This document shows positions 5,133-8,825 of a stretch of DNA of 8,825 nt, piece by piece; the first letter of the stretch is position 1, and every line of letters begins with the position of its first letter. Where the stretch lies: the NCBI GenBank assembly GCA_003136295.1, contig PLDZ01000048.1, positions 42,983 through 51,807 on the forward strand, in the 5' to 3' direction. Position numbers and translations under genes: made by a program. The notes under the pieces were generated by a model. It saw nothing but the letters and a program-made list of their open reading frames with translations. It did no database searches and was not told the DNA's origin. Source of the DNA: Candidatus Dormiibacterota bacterium (GTDB lineage: Bacteria; Chloroflexota; Dormibacteria; Aeolococcales; Aeolococcaceae).

Positions 5133-6704
5133 ATGGCAACGCAGAACACGTCGATGAGCTCGCTCGAGGCTGACGTCCTCGTCATCGGGGGCGGCTCGAC
5201 AGGCGTCGGCGTCGCGCGGGACGCCGCGCTGCGTGGGTTCTCCACCGTCCTCGTGGAGCGCCGTGATCTTGCGGACGGGACCACCGGTCGATTTCACGGC
5301 CTCCTCCACTCGGGTGGCCGCTATGCGGTCAAGGATCCATCAGCCGCGCGGGAGTGCATCGCCGAGAACCGGATTCTTCGCGTCACCGCTGCGGACTGCG
5401 TTGAGGACACCGGTGGACTGTTCGTGTCCACCCCGTGGGATGACCCCGAGTACGGCGACCTCTTCCTCGAGGGCTGCAAGGCGACGGGCGTCCCCGCTGA
5501 AGAGATCCCGGTCGCGGAGGCGCTCCGCCGTGAGCCCCGCGTCAACCCCGATATCAGGCGTGCGTTCCTGGTCCCGGATGCGGCCCTGGACCCATGGAAG
5601 CTGGTCTGGGGTTGCGCTCGTTCGGCGGAGGAGCACGGAGCCCGAATCCTTCCGTATCACAAGGTGCTCGGTCTCGAGGTCGATGGTGACCGGGTGGTGG
5701 GTGCGCACGTTCGCAGCGAGCGGAGCGGCGAGGAATTCGCAATTCGAGCAACTGTTGTCGTCAACGCCGCCGGTGCCTGGGCCGGTCAGATCGCGAAACT
5801 CGCTCATTGCACAGTCAACGTGCGTGCAGGAATGGGCCTGATGATCGCGATGAACCACCGTCTCGTCCACACGTGTGTCAATCGATGCAAGCGTCCGGCG
5901 GACGGAGACATCCTGCTGCCGCTTCGCACCGCCTGCGTGATCGGCACCACCGACGTGTTCGTACCGGATCCCGACGAGACCGAGATCCGGCAGGCCGATA
6001 TCGACCTGCTCCTCGATGAGGGGGAGAAGCTGGTGCCCGGATTTCGCCAGGCGCGGGCGCTGCACGCGTGGGCTGGTGTCCGACCGCTCTTCGAGGACAC
6101 CACTGAGGTCGCGGAAACCCGCGATGTCACCCGCTCGCATGCGCTGCTTGACCACTCAGCGCGCGAGGGTGTCGCGGGCTTCCTCACCATCACCGGCGGC
6201 AAGACCACCACGTTCCGCCTCATGGCGGAGGCCGCCGTTGATGCGGCTTGTGAGCAGCTCGGGGGCCTCCGCCCCTGCAGCACTGCCGACGTGCCACTCG
6301 CCGGCTCTGAGAGCCATACGCTCTATCAGATCGGCCACCGGCTGGCCGCGCGCGAGCCGGTCCCCCAGTCCGAGGAAATCATCTGCGAGTGCGAGTTGAT
6401 CACCAGAGGTCGCCTCGAGGACACGATCAAGCAGAGCGACACGACGAGCCTCGACGACATCCGCCGTCTCTTGAGGCTGGCGATGGGGCCGTGTCAGGGT
6501 GGGTTCTGCATCTATCGGGCCGCCGGCATCCTGCACCAGGGCGGGAATGTCGACCGGGAAGGTGCCAATCGAACGCTGCTCGACTTTCTCGAGGAGCGGT
6601 GGAAGGGGGTTCATCCCATCCTGCACGGCGACCAGCTTCGGCAGGCGCGGCTCGACGACTGGATCTTTCAGGGCATCCTCGACGTGGAGCATCTGCCGGT
6701 ATGA
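5133..6704 (+). CDS. glpA: Anaerobic-type glycerol-3-phosphate dehydrogenase subunit A (GlpA)
   Basis: The catalytic FAD subunit of the three-part GlpABC enzyme, oxidising sn-glycerol 3-phosphate to dihydroxyacetone phosphate. The 523 residues compare with about 540 in E. coli. The FAD Rossmann fold opens with VLVIGGGSTGVGVARD (GGGSTG at 19-24); TGRFHGLLHSGGRYAV (51-66) and NAAGAWAGQIA are typical of the GlpA/GlpD oxidoreductase domain, and GFLTITGGKTTTFRLMAE (349-366) closes it. The C-terminal BFD-like [2Fe-2S] domain, absent from GlpD, has Cys418 and Cys420 in CECE and Cys454 and Cys459 in CQGGFC. The end (ERWKGVHPI, then DDWIFQGIL) matches E. coli GlpA. The start is the first in-frame ATG, but neither it nor ATG 5154 has a Shine-Dalgarno, so residues 1-7 are uncertain. 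It overlaps glpB by 4 bp. This enzyme usually serves anaerobic or microaerobic respiration; here that is inference. Confidence 0.96.
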   Translation: MATQNTSMSSLEADVLVIGGGSTGVGVARDAALRGFSTVLVERRDLADGTTGRFHGLLHSGGRYAVKDPSAARECIAENRILRVTAADCVEDTGGLFVSTPWDDPEYGDLFLEGCKATGVPAEEIPVAEALRREPRVNPDIRRAFLVPDAALDPWKLVWGCARSAEEHGARILPYHKVLGLEVDGDRVVGAHVRSERSGEEFAIRATVVVNAAGAWAGQIAKLAHCTVNVRAGMGLMIAMNHRLVHTCVNRCKRPADGDILLPLRTACVIGTTDVFVPDPDETEIRQADIDLLLDEGEKLVPGFRQARALHAWAGVRPLFEDTTEVAETRDVTRSHALLDHSAREGVAGFLTITGGKTTTFRLMAEAAVDAACEQLGGLRPCSTADVPLAGSESHTLYQIGHRLAAREPVPQSEEIICECELITRGRLEDTIKQSDTTSLDDIRRLLRLAMGPCQGGFCIYRAAGILHQGGNVDREGANRTLLDFLEERWKGVHPILHGDQLRQARLDDWIFQGILDVEHLPV

Positions 6705-7984
6705 GCTACGACACCGTGGTCATCGGCGCCGGGCTCGCAGGTCTCACCGCGGCGCTTCGGTTGACCGAGCACGGGCAACGCGTGCTCGTGGTCGCTCGAG
6801 GCGTGGGTGCGACCCACCTTGCTCCCGCAACCGTCGACGTGCTCGGCTACCTTGGGGAGACCCGCGTCGAGACTCCGGCGAGCTCACTGGCAACGCTGGT
6901 CGCGGGCTCGCGCGACCATCCCTACGCACACATCGAGGCTCATCAACTCGCCGCTGCGCTCGCCTGGTTCAGCACCCGCGCCGGCGCGCGGGGCTACGTG
7001 GGCGGCCTCGAGGAGAACCTGCTGCTCCCGACGGCGCTCGGGGTGCCCAAGCCCTCGGCCCTTGCTCCACGCACGATGTCCGGCGGCGATCTCAGGGCGG
7101 GGGGCCGCTTCGTGTTTGTCGGTTTCAAGGGCTTCAAGGATTTCCACCCGACCCTGATCGCGGACAACCTCGTGCGTGCGCGTCTTCCCGCGGCGGTCGC
7201 AGCCCGCGCACTGGAGCTCGAGCTGCCGGCCGGCCGCCGAGTCGACATGAGTGGCCGTGTGATCGCCGGACAGTTCGACACCGAGAAGCTGAGTGAGTGG
7301 CTGATCGCCGCGCTCGAGAATCGAGTCGAGCCCGATGAGCGCATCGGCGTGCCGGCGGTGCTCGGTCTGCGCAGAGCCGATGAGACGTGGCAGGAGCTCG
7401 AAACGCGGCTGGACCGAAAGGTCTTCGAAGTTTCGACGCTGCCACCGTCGATACCGGGCATCCGCCTGTTCGACGCGCTCGCGAACGAACTGCGGGCAGG
7501 CGGCACACGCATCGTGCTCGGCGTGAGGGCAGTCGGCGCGCGCACCAATGGCGAACGCATTGAGGCCGTTGACGTGGCCAACGCCACGGGCACGATTTCG
7601 CATGCAACCGATGCGGTGGTGCTTGCCTCCGGCGGATTCGCGAGCGGCGGGCTGGAGCTCGATTCGTTCGGAGCGACACACGAAACCGTGTTCGATCTGC
7701 CGTTGATCGGCGTGCCGGACACCGATCGCGTTCGTTTCGCACCCGCGTACTTCGACGCGCAACCGCTTTCCGCGGCGGGGGTCGGCACTGACGATCTGCT
7801 CAGACCGGTCGATGCTAGTGGACAGCCTGTGTACGCGAACCTGCACGCGGCAGGTGCGATTCTCGGCGGTGCGGTTCCGTGGAAGGAGAAGTCGGGAACG
7901 GGGATCAGCGTCGCCACCGGATACGCGGCCGCTGGGGCCATCCTTGCGCCGGCGGCACAGGCGGTGTCGGAGGCAGTGCGATGA
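6701..7984 (+). CDS. glpB: Anaerobic-type glycerol-3-phosphate dehydrogenase subunit B (GlpB)
   Basis: The second flavoprotein subunit of GlpABC, thought to pass electrons from GlpA towards the iron-sulfur subunit GlpC. Its 427 residues fit the family (E. coli about 419). The N-terminal dinucleotide fold is YDTVVIGAGLAGLTAALRL (GAGLAG at 9-14). VVLASGGFASGGLELDSFG (306-324), QPLSAAGVGTDDLLRPV (354-370) and NLHAAGAILGG (380-390), followed by GTGISVATGYAAAG, match the conserved GlpB C-terminal half. The ATG at 6701 overlaps the glpA stop as ATGA, with GGAG (6686-6689) upstream, so translational coupling is likely. The same frame stays open back to about 6389 inside glpA, but that stretch has no GlpB similarity and is not coding. 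Subunits A and B normally form the soluble catalytic dimer, held at the membrane by C. No defect is seen. Confidence 0.94.
   Translation: MSYDTVVIGAGLAGLTAALRLTEHGQRVLVVARGVGATHLAPATVDVLGYLGETRVETPASSLATLVAGSRDHPYAHIEAHQLAAALAWFSTRAGARGYVGGLEENLLLPTALGVPKPSALAPRTMSGGDLRAGGRFVFVGFKGFKDFHPTLIADNLVRARLPAAVAARALELELPAGRRVDMSGRVIAGQFDTEKLSEWLIAALENRVEPDERIGVPAVLGLRRADETWQELETRLDRKVFEVSTLPPSIPGIRLFDALANELRAGGTRIVLGVRAVGARTNGERIEAVDVANATGTISHATDAVVLASGGFASGGLELDSFGATHETVFDLPLIGVPDTDRVRFAPAYFDAQPLSAAGVGTDDLLRPVDASGQPVYANLHAAGAILGGAVPWKEKSGTGISVATGYAAAGAILAPAAQAVSEAVR
7969..7973 (+). promoter_or_regulatory. Ribosome-binding site of glpC inside glpB
   Basis: GGAGG lies 7 nt before the glpC ATG and within the last codons of glpB. 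Together with the ATGA overlap it fixes the glpC start at 7981. Confidence 0.7.
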
Positions 7985-8825
7985 ACGACCTCATCCGCGA
8001 CTCGCTCGATCACTGCGTCAAGTGCACGATCTGCGAGACCTACTGCCCCGTGTCCCAGGTGACCCCGCTGTTCCCCGGGCCCAAGTACGTCGGCCCGCAG
8101 GCGGAGCGCTATCGCGGCGCGGGACCGTCCTCAGATGCATCCGTCGACTACTGCTCGGGTTGCGGGATCTGCACGCAGGTCTGCCCTCAGGATGTGAAGA
8201 TCGCTGAGATCAACTCGCGAGCGCGCGCGAAGCTCTGGGAAAAGCGGGGCGTACCGCTCCGCAATCAGATGATCGCCCGGCCAACCGTCGTCGGCCGGTT
8301 GGGGACCCCGGTCGCGCCCCTCGCCAACTGGGCGCTCCACAATCGCGCGGTTCGCGCGATGGTGCAGAGCATGATCGGTATCCATCGCGATGCGCCAATG
8401 CCGAGCTTTGCCGGCAGGACGTTTCAGCGGCGGTCACGCAGCCACCACGGACCCGCGGATGCACCGGCGGTCGTCTACTTCCACGGTTGCGGCACCAACT
8501 ATTACGAACCGGTGCTCGGCGAGATGGTGGTCGCGGTCCTCGAACACAACGGGTTCCGCGTGATCGTTCCCCAGCAGGACTGCTGTGGTCTTCCCCTGCA
8601 GTCGAACGGCAACTTCCCCGCCGCACGCACCTATGTGCGACGCCTCGTCGACCGCCTGGTCCCGCACGCGCGCGCGGGACTGCCCATCGTGTCGAATTCG
8701 ACCAGCTGTGGCCTCATGTTGAAGCGAGAGGCGCACGAGATCCTCGGCATCGAGGACGAGGACCTCAAACTCGTGAGCGAGTCGATGTACGACCTCTGCG
8801 AATTCCTGCTGCGCCTTCACGATCG
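7981..8825 (+). CDS. glpC: Anaerobic-type glycerol-3-phosphate dehydrogenase subunit C (GlpC), 3' end cut by window edge
   Basis: The iron-sulfur subunit that anchors GlpAB to the membrane and passes electrons to quinone, probably menaquinone. 281 residues are present; E. coli GlpC has about 396, so the second cysteine-rich domain is missing from the window. Two [4Fe-4S] ferredoxin motifs are complete: Cys12/15/18/22 (CVKCTICETYCP) and Cys58/61/64/68 (CSGCGICTQVCP). The first CCG domain follows, with HGCGTNYYEP (168-177) and DCCGLPLQSNG (200 onward); SNSTSCGLMLKRE is the conserved segment that is SSTCTF-like in E. coli. No transmembrane helix is visible, as usual for this subunit, whose membrane contact is thought to be peripheral. 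It overlaps glpB by 4 bp (ATGA) with GGAGG upstream. The reading frame is open to the end of the window. Confidence 0.95.
   Translation, partial: MNDLIRDSLDHCVKCTICETYCPVSQVTPLFPGPKYVGPQAERYRGAGPSSDASVDYCSGCGICTQVCPQDVKIAEINSRARAKLWEKRGVPLRNQMIARPTVVGRLGTPVAPLANWALHNRAVRAMVQSMIGIHRDAPMPSFAGRTFQRRSRSHHGPADAPAVVYFHGCGTNYYEPVLGEMVVAVLEHNGFRVIVPQQDCCGLPLQSNGNFPAARTYVRRLVDRLVPHARAGLPIVSNSTSCGLMLKREAHEILGIEDEDLKLVSESMYDLCEFLLRLHD

Noticed and set aside
5340..6155. Minus-strand open frame of 271 codons within glpA; similar long antisense frames at 6884-7846 and 6994-8013 within glpB.
   Set aside because: These are antisense shadows of well-conserved genes with no motif, promoter or ribosome-binding site of their own.
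6389..6700. In-frame N-terminal extension of GlpB by about 104 residues.
   Set aside because: The extension lies inside the glpA [2Fe-2S] domain region and has no GlpB-like sequence. The ATG at 6701 with GGAG upstream starts right at the Rossmann fold.
5133..6704. Naming this gene glpD.
   Set aside because: The C-terminal BFD-type cysteines (418, 420, 454, 459) and the following glpB and glpC identify it as glpA.

Overview
The window reads as a chromosomal glycerol-catabolism locus from a high-GC bacterium, most likely an actinobacterium. The pointers are the strong G/C bias at third codon positions, a GylR-type IclR regulator of the kind known from Streptomyces glycerol operons, AAGGAGG ribosome-binding sites and TANNNT-type -10 elements. 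The genus cannot be fixed from the sequence. A deep-branching actinobacterial lineage is only a guess.

Layout. Minus strand: glpK2, a second glycerol kinase truncated by the left window edge (1-1352), with its own sigma70-like promoter (1431-1459). Upstream of it on the same strand is gylR (1497-2258). Between gylR and glpF (2259-2389) is a compact divergent control region with two inverted repeats, a good TTGACA promoter for glpF and a probable leaderless promoter for gylR. Plus strand: glpF (aquaglyceroporin, 2390-3109), glpK1 (3164-4654), a small acidic His/Glu-rich repeat protein of unknown function (4798-5073), then glpA (5133-6704), glpB (6701-7984) and glpC (7981 to the window edge). 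The glpA-glpB and glpB-glpC junctions are 4-bp ATGA overlaps.

How it works together. GlpF lets glycerol in by facilitated diffusion. GlpK1 (and GlpK2) traps it as sn-glycerol 3-phosphate. The three-subunit GlpABC dehydrogenase oxidises glycerol 3-phosphate to dihydroxyacetone phosphate and passes electrons to the membrane quinone pool. GylR probably senses glycerol or glycerol 3-phosphate and represses the divergent promoters. The unusual points are the use of GlpABC rather than single-subunit GlpD behind a GylR/GlpFK module, a second kinase with its own promoter on the far side of the regulator, and a disordered, four-times-repeated HE-rich small protein between kinase and dehydrogenase.

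No RNA gene, CRISPR array, insertion sequence, prophage part or attachment site was recognised. Apart from the small repeat protein, nothing here looks like an undescribed system.
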